DNA from: Pipra filicauda
Taxonomy: Eukaryota > Chordata > Aves > Passeriformes > Pipridae
Length of the DNA stretch: 64,000 nucleotides
Direction of reading: 5' to 3'
Assembly (NCBI RefSeq): GCF_003945595.2
Contig: NW_024104316.1
Span: 310,001 to 374,000 of the forward strand
Translations under genes and position numbers: made by a program
Notes under the pieces: generated by a model
The model's input: the letters and a program-made list of their open reading frames with translations, nothing else
What the model was told of the DNA's origin: nothing
Database searches by the model: none
Shown here: positions 1 to 10,800 of the stretch, one piece after another
Layout of the letters: each line of letters begins with the position of its first letter
Numbering within the stretch: position 1 is the stretch's first letter

Positions 1-73
1 CCTGCTTTTTAGACAAAATTTGGTCTTTTTGGAAACCTTAATTTTGGGTTTGTCAACTCTCTTCGCTCGGCAG

Positions 74-531
<458 letters not shown>

Positions 532-957
532 ACCTCCTGGATCCCCCCCGACTCAGCTGTGAGTTTTTCAGGCCAGTTCTGATCTCTGAGCACTCATCTC
601 ATCTCATGGGGGACAGCCCCAGGGGCCGGGAGCAGGTCAGCACCAAGCTCAGGGGCTGCAGGGACCCTGCAGGTCCCTTTGGGGACAGGGATGACAGCTG
701 AGCCTACCCCAACAGCTGAGCAGGAGCGAGATGTCACCTCAGGCTGTGGTGCCTGGCTGCAGGCCCAGGTCCAGCTCCTAATGGAGACATCATTAACCAC
801 CAGAATTGAGACATTTCCTGGTGCAGATGGCCCCTGACAAGAGAAACCTGCTCCGAGCGAGGTAGGAGCGAGGCCCATTTCCAAAGACACAACCCAGGCC
901 CCTTTGTCACATTGCAGGAGAAACACATGACATCGTTCACTTCAATAGTTACAGAAT

Positions 958-963
958 TTACTG
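958..963 (-). terminator. Possible distal TMEM170A polyadenylation signal (AGTAAA)
   Basis: The + strand reads TTTACT, so the - strand reads AGTAAA, a known weaker variant. It lies in an AT-rich stretch (about 940-1030) that contrasts with its GC-rich surroundings, as many 3' UTR ends do. It would give a 3' UTR of about 2.65 kb that includes the CR1 fragment. Confidence 0.25.
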
Positions 964-2498
964 ATAATCACCACCAGGATTAGAAGTGTCAGTAGAAAAA
1001 TAAAATTTACAGAATTTTCGATCATATAAAGATTTGTTCATGACAGCCACGGTCGCGAGCAAGACAGGAAGCCGGGTGAGAGCAAGGGGGAAGCTGCACA
1101 CAGAGAGCAGGGCCGTGAGCTCCCACATGAGCCAAGGGCTCCTCCAGGACAGGCAGCTTCCCTGGAAGGTGTTTCCTTGACCAATGCACTGGCTGGGCTC
1201 CCTGGCAGGGCCTCCCAGCTGCCCCGCCTGGGACACCTCGGCGTTGACATTTTTGCAGGCTCTTTGCAGCTTTTGGCAAGTCTGACTGAGCAAAGTCTAC
1301 CACTACCTGCTGAAAATGGAAGGGATTCCTCCACACACCTCCCCTGGGATAAAGGAATGGAAAAGGAAGGCCAAACCAGTGAGAGGGGAGGAAACTGCCT
1401 TCAGTGACTGACCTGGGGCTTCGACTCAAGGCTATTCCTCCTTCCTGTTTGGATCTGGTTTTACTGGAGAGGGAGGTTGGGAAGGCAGCTGGGGGAGTGG
1501 AGGATGCTCTGTGAGCACCAAGATGACACAAAGAACTTGCCCTCAACACTAATACCTGTCAAGACAAATCAGAAACTGATTGTTCGCCTTTTATGTGAGA
1601 ATTCCCTAAAAATTTCTCAGTGTCTGGGCACAGAGAGGCACCACCAGCTCCAACCGCTCCACATCCAAACAGCAGTCAAGCTGCCAGTTCTCCAAGTAAA
1701 CCAGAACCACCTCAAAGCAAGAGTTTGGGAGACCTGAATGGGTAGAGAACGGGAGTTTTTCAGTTTGCCCAGCACTGAGTGATTTTACTGAGCAATGTTT
1801 CGTTTGTTCTGAGCTCTGTAGCAGCCCCATTTGTGTCCTGCATTCCTCAGCCCCATTCCTGCAGAGGAACCATCCTTGTGCTGGAACACAGGGCATGGAT
1901 AAAGTGCTTTCCCAGTTGCAATCAGCTTAGTGGCTACTGAGGGATGCCAGGCACTGGGGCGGGGGAAAGGGGAGCACAGCGGGTGCCTGGACACGGGTTT
2001 CTGGCATCATCTGAAAGGTAAGGCCAGACCCACCCAATCCAACTCCCATGAGACTTTCAATCCATCCAGGAAGACTCAGGGTAATTCCTGTGAATTAAAC
2101 CAGGCACTCCAGACATGTGCTAAGAAGTTGTAAGGGGGAAAGACAGTAGAGAGATCACTGTTCCTGCTTTTTCATTGCTTCTGTCCCCAAAGAGGGCAGG
2201 AGAGGCCCAACCTCCCCCCAGGGCTGTCCTGGCTCTCTACAAACAACAGGGCACACGGGGCACTCCCCAGATCCAGGGTTCAGTGCAAGTAACACCACTT
2301 GGACCTCACCCACCTAAGGAGAAGGATTCACATTAAACTCTTTCCTAAAATGCACAGCTTTATACCCTGAATTGGGCTAAAATTTAACCTCAGTAAGTAG
2401 CTCCTGCAAAACACCTCTTGCCAGCAACAGACCACTCAGGAGAAGTTGATGCAGAGAGAAATCCTTTCCCATGATAAACACAGTGCCTTGTTGAGGGA

Positions 2499-2612
2499 TC
2501 ACAGAGTCATTTAGTTTGGAGAAGCCCTCTAGGATCATCGAGTCCAACCTCTGAGCAATCACCCCCTTGTCAACTCGACCATGGCACCAAGTGCCACGTC
2601 CAGTTGTTTTGC
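2499..2612 (-). repeat. CR1 LINE 3'-end fragment
   Basis: The + strand carries the antisense of the conserved CR1 3' region: tcacagagtcattt, then ttggagaagccctctagga and tcatcgagtccaacctctga, then a diverged section ending near cacgtccag. The CR1 sense strand, with its ATTCTRTG-type terminus, is therefore the - strand. The fragment is 5'-truncated, as is usual for CR1. It lies in the possible 3' UTR of TMEM170A. Confidence 0.85.
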
Positions 2613-3160
2613 ACAGAGGACACGGGCTCATGGAGGGTCAGTGGCCTTAGGGAGGGAGCTGGTTTGGAGACCAAAGGAGTTCAGCAAAGACACAAAAAGG
2701 AAATGTGTCCCACAAGGCTGGATGCAGATGGTGTCTTCCCTCTGCAGCTGGGAACAAACAAACAAGGACCACAGCAAACCCCTGGGGCTGCCCACACCAC
2801 CCCACATCCCTGGGGTTCAACCCCAGCTTCCCCGGAGAACCAAGCCCTTGGGAAGCACCTGAGCTGCCCCAGCCACGTGGCACAACTGGGTACAAGAGCA
2901 GAGCCACCAGTTAAGTAAAAAGTCACTTAAAGCCAAAGCAAACTAAAACAGTCCATGAGGAGACCGCTCTGCCCGCTAAGGGTTGGTTTGGGGCTGTGTT
3001 TGGTCATTTCCCCTGCACAGCCCTCACAGCCACAGCTCTCAGACACAAATCTGCACCCTCATCCATCTAAAATGAGCTTTCCTTTTTGCTGCTCTCAAAA
3101 TCCACTAAGACTACGACCTGGTATGAAGGAGTTTGGGCTGGGAAGAAAACAAATTAATTT

Positions 3161-3166
3161 TTTAAT
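3161..3166 (-). terminator. Possible proximal TMEM170A polyadenylation signal (ATTAAA)
   Basis: TTTAAT on the + strand gives ATTAAA, the second most common signal, on the - strand. It lies 453 bases past the TMEM170A stop codon. No canonical AATAAA exists on this strand between 531 and 3618, so this is one of the best candidates. Confidence 0.35.
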
Positions 3167-3618
3167 CTAAAGAAAATTCACATTAAAAGAGCTTCAGGTT
3201 CACTGAGAACAAAGCAACAGCAGGTCAAAGCACTAAGTGAGCTTTGAGCACACCGTGTCACTCTGTGGTCCTGCTCCCACTCCAGCACAGCCAGTGTCAC
3301 ATCTCAGTTATGTCCCGTGGCTACAATTCATCACTGCTAAAAGGTATGTGGGCCTTCCCCTCCAGAAGCCATCTTCCTACCCTCCAGAGAAATAAGTTTC
3401 ACTTGGCACTTAATGTTACCAAAAAGTAACAAAATTCACAATTTTCAGCTTAATTCCAATCCACGCTAGAGGCAGGAGCAGGCCCTCACAATTCCTTAAA
3501 TCAGTGGAGGAAGCACAAGCCCCGAGTTGTGCTCCCTGGGATTTGTTCCAGAGGCAGAGCAGGTGCCAGGTCCTTCACCCCCACTCCGGTTTGTGTCCTC
3601 CAGCCTCCCCAGGGGGAG

Positions 3619-3749
3619 CTACAGCGTGGCCAGAATGCGCAGGAACGACACCACCACCACGCAGAAGGTCTGCCCCACACCGAAAATGAGGGCCTCGAAG
3701 GGGATCATCTTTTTCCCCGCAGCTCTGTAAACTCCAGCAAAGGCAGCGC
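3619..3749 (-). CDS. TMEM170A: TMEM170A coding exon 3 with stop
   Basis: The acceptor is ctcctcgcag, then GC completes a split Ser codon. The exon reads AAFAGVYRAAGKKMIPFEAL, a third hydrophobic segment, and ends SFLRILATL with TAG at 3621-3619. Confidence 0.93.
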
Positions 3750-4375
3750 CTGCGAGGAGGTGAAAAGCCAAGATGTGAATGTGGTACACGCTGCTGCGCC
3801 ACAGGGATGGACGGGAAGCCTCGGGATATGGAACCGGGGCAGGGAACAGGGTCAAACGTGGGGTAAGGGGGGACCAGAGCCAGAGCGTTCATCTCCACGC
3901 CGGGGAACGCCGCGGTCCCGCGCGCCCGCGGAGGCGATCCCTGATCGCCACAGAGCCCCCCGATCGCGCCGGACGCCTGCCGTACTTGTGAGGGTGCCGG
4001 CGGTGATGGGTCCCACGATGCCCATCAGCAGGACGCTCACGGACATGAACCGGCCGTACTTGTGGTGCCGCAGCGTGAACAGCGCGAGTAGAGCGGCCGG
4101 GACGTGGAAGGCGAGGGAGGAGACGACGGCCCACAGGAAGACGCCGTACCACATCTCTGTGGGGAGAAGGGCTGTGAGGGCGGCCCGGGGCCCGCGGGCT
4201 GCCGGTGGCGCCGGCGGGAGGGCCCCACCCCGAGCAGGCCCCGACGCGGGGAGGTACCTGGGAAGGTGGAGAGCGGGCTGGAGTAGGTGGTGGTGCCATT
4301 GCCCACGCGGGGCACGAGGCGGAGGCTGAGGATCTGCTGCAGGAGGCCCCCGCCGCCCGCATCGCCACCCTCCAT
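3619..4375 (-). CDS. TMEM170A: TMEM170A, transmembrane protein 170A
   Basis: TMEM170A is a small polytopic ER and nuclear-envelope membrane protein reported to promote ER-sheet and nuclear-pore organisation. Three coding exons (4375-4258, 4156-3986, 3749-3619) join with GT-AG introns and preserved phase to give 139 aa; the human protein is about 144. The N-terminus is Gly-rich (MEGGDAGGGG), then LLQQILSLRLVPRVGNGT with an N-glycosylation sequon at N26-G-T28. Three hydrophobic segments follow at about residues 42-68, 76-100 and 113-137; MWYGVFLWAVVSSLAFHVPA and HHKYGRFMSVSVLLMGIVGP are family hallmarks. The start at 4375 matches the family N-terminus and has G at -3 and +4. The frame is open further upstream only because the promoter is GC-rich. 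The gene is head-to-head with CFDP1, 388 bp between the two start codons. Exon 2 differs from the human protein as I recall it by conservative changes only. Confidence 0.95.
3986..4156 (-). CDS. TMEM170A: TMEM170A coding exon 2
   Basis: The acceptor is ctccccacag, followed by AG that completes Glu40. The donor reads CTCACAA|GTACGG with GT at 3985-3984. The exon encodes Glu40 to Thr95 plus the first base of Ser97's neighbouring split codon, covering the first two membrane segments. It lies inside the CpG island. Confidence 0.93.
4258..4375 (-). CDS. TMEM170A: TMEM170A coding exon 1
   Basis: ATG (CAT on +) is at 4375-4373; the donor reads CCCAG|GTACCT with GT at 4257-4256. The exon has 39 codons plus one base, which starts a split Glu codon. 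It encodes the Gly-rich N-terminus and the glycosylation sequon. Confidence 0.93.
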
Positions 4376-4763
4376 CCCCGCGCCCGCCCCGCCGCCATCC
4401 GCCACCGCCCCTTCCGCCCGCCCCCTTCCGCCCGCCGCAGCCAATGGGAAGCGCCGCAAGGTGACGGGCAGGGCTTTCCACCAACCGCCGCTCGCCTCCG
4501 CGCGGTCGGGCCCCGCCCTCCTCCGCGCTGCCATGGGAACGGCTGTGGGCCGCAGGGAATGCTGGGATTGGCAGGACGCTCTGGCCCGCTGGCGGACTCT
4601 CGTCGCTGCTCCCCGCGCACGGCGGCGCCTCCTGGGAGGCGCAATCGTTCTTCCCGCCCGCCAGGGGGCGCCCGCGGGTGGTGGCGGCGCTCTGGGCGGC
4701 AGTGAGCGCGCGCGAGGCGGTGGCGGCGGGAGGTGCCTGAGGCGGCGGGGCCGGGGCCGCACC
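4376..4763. promoter_or_regulatory. Divergent TMEM170A/CFDP1 promoter
   Basis: The 388 bases between the two start codons must contain both transcription starts. There is no TATA box. CCAAT occurs on the + strand at 4441-4445 and on the - strand as ATTGG at 4567-4571, matching NF-Y boxes. GCCGCCATC at 4391-4399 reads GATGGCGGC on the - strand, close to a YY1 motif in the expected 5' UTR position of TMEM170A. Several GC boxes are present. GGAATGCTGGGATT (4556-4569) faintly resembles a ZNF143-type site. Motif assignments are inference. Confidence 0.75.
4658..4673 (+). promoter_or_regulatory. CTCF-like motif in CFDP1 5' region
   Basis: The 16-mer CCGCCAGGGGGCGCCC fits the core CTCF consensus (CCASYAGRKGGCR) very closely. 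It lies about 90 bases upstream of the CFDP1 ATG, on the CFDP1 side of the CCAAT boxes. This is a sequence match only; occupancy is unknown. Confidence 0.55.
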
Positions 4764-4836
4764 ATGTCGGGGTCGGAGTCGGAGCAGGACCAGGAGCAGT
4801 ACTCCTCGGCCGAGGACGACGACTACGTGCCCTCAG
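4764..4836 (+). CDS. CFDP1: CFDP1 coding exon 1
   Basis: The sequence context is gcaccATGt. The exon has 24 codons plus one base, reading [19 protein letters not shown] then DYVPS. The donor is CCTCAG|GTGAGC. The first ~15 residues differ from the human start, but DDDYVPSG aligns with the family. Confidence 0.93.
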
Positions 4837-7800
4837 GTGAGCGGTGGCGGGCGGGGGCCGGCGGCCCCGGCGGTGCCGGCGGTGCCGGTGCTTAGTGGCT
4901 GCGCTTGCAGGTGCGGAGTACAGCGAGGACGACGAGAGCGAGCTGGTGCGGGAGGAGGAGCCGGCGGACAGCCCGCGGCCGCCCCGTGGCAGGAGGAGCC
5001 CCCGCCACCCCCCCGGCAGGTACGGCCGCGGGGACCCGGCCCGGAGCCGCTGAGGGGCGGGGGAACGGGGAACGCTGCTCCTCGCTCCGGTTCGGCGTCA
5101 GGAGCAGCCTCAGGCCTGACAGACCGTGCCTGAAAACCCTCCCCGGCAATAGCTGCTTCCCCTTTCGTAAGCCTTTTTAAGTGCAAAGCACCCGTCAATG
5201 GGAGAAAACCCCGTGTTTTTTGAGGTTATTTGAGGTTGGTTTCAGTCCAGCCCAAGTCCTCTTCCCTCCTGGTTCCTCCAGTATCCCAGAACCACAGAAC
5301 CCTGGAATGGTTTGGGTTGGAAGGGACGTTAAAGCCCATCTCGTTCCACTCCCTGCCACGGGCAGGGACACCTTCCCCTATCCCAGATTGCTCCAAACCC
5401 CGTCCAACCTGGCCTTGGACACTTCCAGGGATCCGGAGACAGCCACAGCTTCTCTGGGCAACCTGTGCCACGGCCTCCCCACATCGTGTACCCACAGACA
5501 CACCCACACATGTGCCAGTTCACTTCAGGGGCACTGCCTGCATCAGTCTCACTGTGTTTTCTAAGCAGCAACATCTTTTAATTAGATACCTTCACCCCCC
5601 CAGGTTAGAGGGGACTTCCCACATTGAATATCTTAGTGGGAATGTGAAATACCATGTTGGTTCACTCAAGATTAGAGTTCAGCTCTGGAATAGTGTTGCA
5701 GCACTTCAGTATATATTTTTTTTTTTGGTGTCTGCTTTCAGGAAGAGGAAGAAAGGAGGTCTCTTGCTAGAGCCAGACGAGAAAGAGGAAGAAAAGGCTC
5801 AGCAGAATGGAGAGGAGGAAGTGGATAATGTAGAGCAGGTGGAAAGAAGCAGAGAAGAAGAAGAAAAAAAGAAAGAGGATGCTCTTTGGGCCAGTTTCCT
5901 CAGTGACGTAGGACAGAAACCCAAAGCAGGGGCTGCCACGCAAGGGACACAAGCCAAGAAGGTAAGAGGGCCTGGGAGTGTGGGCAGGGCCTGGAGGTTT
6001 AGAGCACACAGTTGGCTCTGGCTGGTACCAGATGTCAGGCAGAGCTGGGAAGAGGCTGGGTTTGCCCCTGCCCCTCTGCTTTGTAGGACTGGAGCCCCAT
6101 GAGGGGCCAGACTGAGGAGGTCTGTGATCTGGCAGTGCTGCTTTGGGAGCTGCTTTCCAGCATCTCAGAGGGTCCCACGGAGCTCTGTTGGCTTTTCTTC
6201 CTGGTCCTGGATTCTCCTTGTGACACAGGAACAGCACCATGAGCTTTGGTTTGTGCTGTGCTTGTGGGTACAGCTCTCCCAGGGGCTTGTGCCTTTCCTG
6301 ATGCTCAGAAGGGAAAGAAAAAGGCAGGCTCTGTGTGTGTGAGTGTGAGTGGGGAAACAGAAGGGCCCTGTGCTGGCATCTCTGCCTTGCCATTCATCCT
6401 CGTACAGCGGGGGGGTCTGGAAGGTGCTGCATGTTGGGGTGCATGTTTGCTACAACACTGAGTCTGGCTTTCTCTCACTTCCCCCATAAGCCCCAGTAAG
6501 GTGCTCTTGGTCTGCAGAGGTTTTTCTGGAGAGAGAATTCTCTGTGTGATCAGAAGGATTTGGTTCTCAGTGAAACCAAAAGGACGTGTTTGCCTTGCAA
6601 AGCCTTTCACGCTGAAGGTGGTGGAAGGGAAGAAGGCACCAACACTGACCCTCTGTTGCTAGAATTGTCAGTTGGGGTTGCCAAAAAAGTGTTGTGCCTG
6701 GCAAGTACAGTTCTGTGTGAAGCTTCTTTCTGTGACTGTTGGAAGGTTGCAGGGCAAGTGTAGTTGTTTATCTTTGGTTGCAACTTTTGGAAGAAGAGTC
6801 CTTTCATCTGAGCCCTCCTGTGTCTCCTTTGTTACTGGCTGAGCAGCTGGGGTGGTTACAGGTAGAATCAGAGAGAAGGGCAGAGTGATTTTTTTTCCTC
6901 TGAGCAATTCTACTTTTATGGGCAGGTTGCTAAAACGTGAGTGGTCTTTGAAAGTTCCTCCATAGCCTGGAATAATTCATGGAGAGATGCAGTTTCTCTG
7001 TTCTCTTTGTGAACTTCTTAACTTGGACTTGCATTGTCTGCTTGAAGGTCTCTGTGGTGTGTGGTTGATTTAGAGCAAGAATTTGGGGGGTTTGTTTTGA
7101 TTATTTATAGGGTCTGAGGTTTTTTTACTTTTTTTAGAAGCTGTAGCTGTGGCTGAGTAAATTAAGAGGCATTGTTGACAAGTTGCTTAATAAAGATGTT
7201 TCTTTCTCAAATTAGAGACGTTATTGACAAGTGTGAAGATCAGCCTTGCTTTTCCTGCTGATGGGTTGTGTTCTTCTTTTATTCTTGAGAAGAAATAATC
7301 ATATTTTTGTGGAATTCACCCTGGCAGCTTTACTGCCTGGTGGTGCTTAGTTTGGGAGAAGTGAGTCTTTTTTTGCTTGCTTTCTGAACCACTGCAAAGT
7401 GCTCCTTCCTCCATTTATCACAATTTCACTTCTTATTTTGGGTCTGTTTTGATTCTAGAGCTCCAATGACAGCCTGGAACCAAAATGGGGAATTTCATTC
7501 TGTGGAAGGGGCATTTATGTCCTTTTTCTTGTCTGTGGGTGACTTGCTTTGACCCCCAGCCTAAATTGCAGTGCTACCTGAGGTCTGGGTTGGGTCCTCA
7601 GCCCCATGGAATGGGAATTTTGCTTGGCTCCACAAACACATTATTTTGCTTTCTCCTTTTGTTTTGTAGGCTGAAGAAGAGAAGAGTGGCAATAAGCTTC
7701 AGGACAAGCCAAAAGATTCAGGAAAAGTGACAATCACCAAAACGTTCGATTTTGCTGGTGAGGAAGTCAAGTAAGTTGGCAGATGTGATGTGTCCACTGT

Positions 7801-10800
7801 GGGCCCAGTGCAAGCTGGGAGCTGCTGTGCTGCAGGCAGGCTGGACCTGGGCTCTGAAAAACAGTGGGTCTTCTCTTTCCTTTACACTGGGTTTTTTTTT
7901 TTATCACGAGTAAATACAGACCTCAAGGAAAACGAGGCCAGGATTTCCTGCCCGAGAGCTGCGCAGTGTCCTTATATGCAGACATCAGTCTTTGCTCAAC
8001 CTCAAAACAGGCCTGTGAATTCACTTAGGCCTCCTCAGCTGGACAGTGTTTATACTGGTTGGCAGAGCTTCCCAGTGGCACTGCCTTTGTGAAGGTTGAG
8101 ACAAGGAGGGAAGCACGTTGGTCCTGCAGGGATGAGGGTAACGTGTTTTATTCCTTGGGGCTGGTCCAAGTCCTGTGCTGGGGGCAGGATGTTGGCTGGC
8201 ACTTTCCCTGGTGATGTTCACAATCCATGAGGAAGAGCAGGCAGTAAGATGTGTTTTGTTGAACAGACTTAACAGCTGAGTGCTTTTACCTCTGAAACAG
8301 CTGCAGCAAAGGGGGCGGGCTGGGTAAAATGGTGCTTTAGGTTGAGCTTGGCTTGCAAGAGACCCTTCAGGCTGTGCTGAAAGAAGGGGCAGGTGTTTTA
8401 TAAATTCATAAGACCAGAACTGAGGGGCCTGGGTGAACCCACCTGAAATCTGAATGCCCTGGGACCTACTGGTTATTACCATGGGGCATTTTCTTTATAG
8501 TAGCAGTGAATCTGGTTTTGTCAGGCAGGAACTTCACCTGTTTCGTGCAACACCAGAGGGCAGCAGTTCCCAGCAATAACACCCGCGCTGCCTGAATCTG
8601 GAGGAGGAGGCAGAGAGCTGTGGCTTCCACTGCTCTCGCTACCTGAGCTGAGGAGAGCCATGAGTAGGAGCTTCCCGATTTCCCTGCACAGTCCAGGCTG
8701 CAGGAATACCCTTTATTGACTGATGGAATGGCAAAGAGCTGTACCACTGCAGCTTTTGAAGAATGTGTCTATCATATCCTTTCTCCAAAGGCGAGGTTAA
8801 GCCCTTCCTGTGGACAGATAAAAATGTGTAGCAGAATTACAGGCAGAAATTTTGTGTTCTCACTGCCTTCCTTAGCCACCAGCTTGTTTGTCCACGATTT
8901 TCCTGGGGTTTTTTTTCCTGATTCAAATGTGATGTCCTAGCAGGTGAGAACAGCTGAAGCTATAGGATCACAGGGCTGTCATACAAAAGCCTCGTTGTGT
9001 TCTGCCGTGTCATCAGATGGCACAGGCAGAGCTGCATTCCTGGGGCCTGGGGGCTGCCTGAAATCAGTTTGTTTGACAAACATGGACACATCTATCTGGG
9101 TGTTGTAGGTGAGTGTTGTGGCCTAACACGAGCATAGAAGTGTCACTTAAAAAGAGGGGGTTGACTTACAGGAAGGCCTGCCTTGCAGGATTACTTCAGA
9201 ACATGAGGCTTCCACTTGTGGAAAGGAATTTTTTATGTGCAAATTTTTTGGTGAAGTATGGGAACCTTTAAAGTAGAGAGCTAGTAAAAATATCTGCCTT
9301 GGAACTGCTTGTTTACCTGTCTCTATGAAAAGAAGCCCCAGATAATTATGATTTGAGCTTAGGATTACTCAGGTGTTGGTCTGATTTTGGAGTTCTAGAC
9401 TTTGTGTGGTGGTGACAGATTAGCTTTAGGAGTGCAGCTCTTGCTTTTATTGGTAATACTAGTTGTAAGGGTTGGGGAAACTTTCTCTGTCCTTCAAAAA
9501 GCGGTTTGCCTTCTGTGAACAGAAATTGTTCAGGGTTCCTAAGATGCTGATTTTGTGGTTTTGACAGTATCTTTATAAATTTTTTAATAGCTATAACTAA
9601 GAGGCACGGTTTTCTGCACCAGTTGCTTTTCTAGTGTCCTTTGTACTGCTCAGTGCTGACTATTTACCTTGGGAAACTGCAGAGGAACCACAAGAAATTT
9701 CTACCAGTTTTTGATGAAATATTCGAAAGCTGGAGCCTGGGTGACAGTGAGACTAATCCTGCAAACACCAAGGCTAATGCATGTTTTGTTTACAGAGGTC
9801 ATTGTATCAGTGGGTTGCAGAGCCAAACAAGGTTTGCAGTGAGGTCTGGAGGGCCATTTTCTGCTGCTACCAGAGTGAAAGCAAAGTTACGTTCTTTAGC
9901 ACTTTGATAACAAAAAAAAAAATCCTTCCATTTTTTTGCCCCCTGATTTTTGCGATGTTCAAAGCTGACACTTTTCAGTTGTTTGCTACATCTTGCCTCT
10001 AAATGGGTTACACTGTTAGCTGTGGGTGGGGCACAAGGGCTTCTCACAGCTGCTGGTACTTTCCCCTAAGACACTAGGTGAGGGCCAGAGGGCTGCTTTT
10101 TCTTCAGAATAGCAGGAGCTTGTCTTTGCACCACCCCAACCTCTGCAAATGCTCTGAGTACCAACCACTGACTTCCTTGCCTGGGGAAGCAGCTGGCAAA
10201 TCGTTGGTTACTGTCATGGGCCAGCACATGGTAGTTGTGTGTGTGTTTCTGGCCTGAAAGAACTGAAATGAGAAGTGTGGCTTTCCTTTCTAAATGGTTG
10301 CAGGCTGCTGTTGAGTCTTGCTCTTTTGAAAGCTTCAGAAGAATTTAGATCAGTATTTAGGCAGTGATAGATTCAGGGCACAGATTTCCACAGTCTGCTC
10401 ACTGAAGCTCTTAGCAGAAGATCATTTAGCCCTGATCTCTGTTGCAGAAGATGGTAGGATCTCTTGCCTGATTGGAGTAGCAGAAGTCTCTTGAAAGAGA
10501 TCTCCAGCTACAGGGCTGTCTGGAATGGTGAAGGACCTTCCTCCTTCAGTTGTCAGCTCCCCGTGGGTCATTGCTGCACTTAATGTCCCTTTTGATGAGT
10601 CTGTGCTTGCATCAGTTGCTAATGCTGAGCTTAAAGTTCAGAGTGTTACAAATTAACAATCACCAAATGAAGAATTTAGTGGCTCTCAGTTTACAAAATA
10701 CATGGTGTAATATTACCTCATAAAACCAGAGCTGTTGAATCCTGGAACTGGGGACAATCTTTAACTGATTGCAGTGTTTTCCAGTTGGGACTTTCCTGTC

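Larger units (their letters stand above)
3885..5105. other. CpG island over the TMEM170A/CFDP1 promoter
   Basis: CpG dinucleotides and GC content rise sharply near 3885 and fall off near 5105, in contrast to the CpG-poor introns. The island spans TMEM170A exons 1-2, the shared promoter and CFDP1 exons 1-2. This is typical of an unmethylated housekeeping promoter. Boundaries were judged by eye. Confidence 0.85.

Noticed and set aside
4037..4765. Long - strand frame that would extend TMEM170A by up to 130 residues at the N-terminus
   Set aside because: The frame is open only because the promoter is GC-rich. The family begins at the MEGG Met (4375) and the extension is low-complexity Arg/Pro/Ala.
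4287..4895. In-frame upstream extension of CFDP1 exon 1
   Set aside because: It crosses the shared promoter and TMEM170A 5' region and has no family similarity. ATG 4764 has A at -3 and opens the expected acidic N-terminus.
5230..6102. 290-codon frame spanning CFDP1 exon 3
   Set aside because: Only 5742-5961 is exon. The upstream part translates antisense CR1 and intron, and the downstream part runs past the GTAAGA donor into intron 3.
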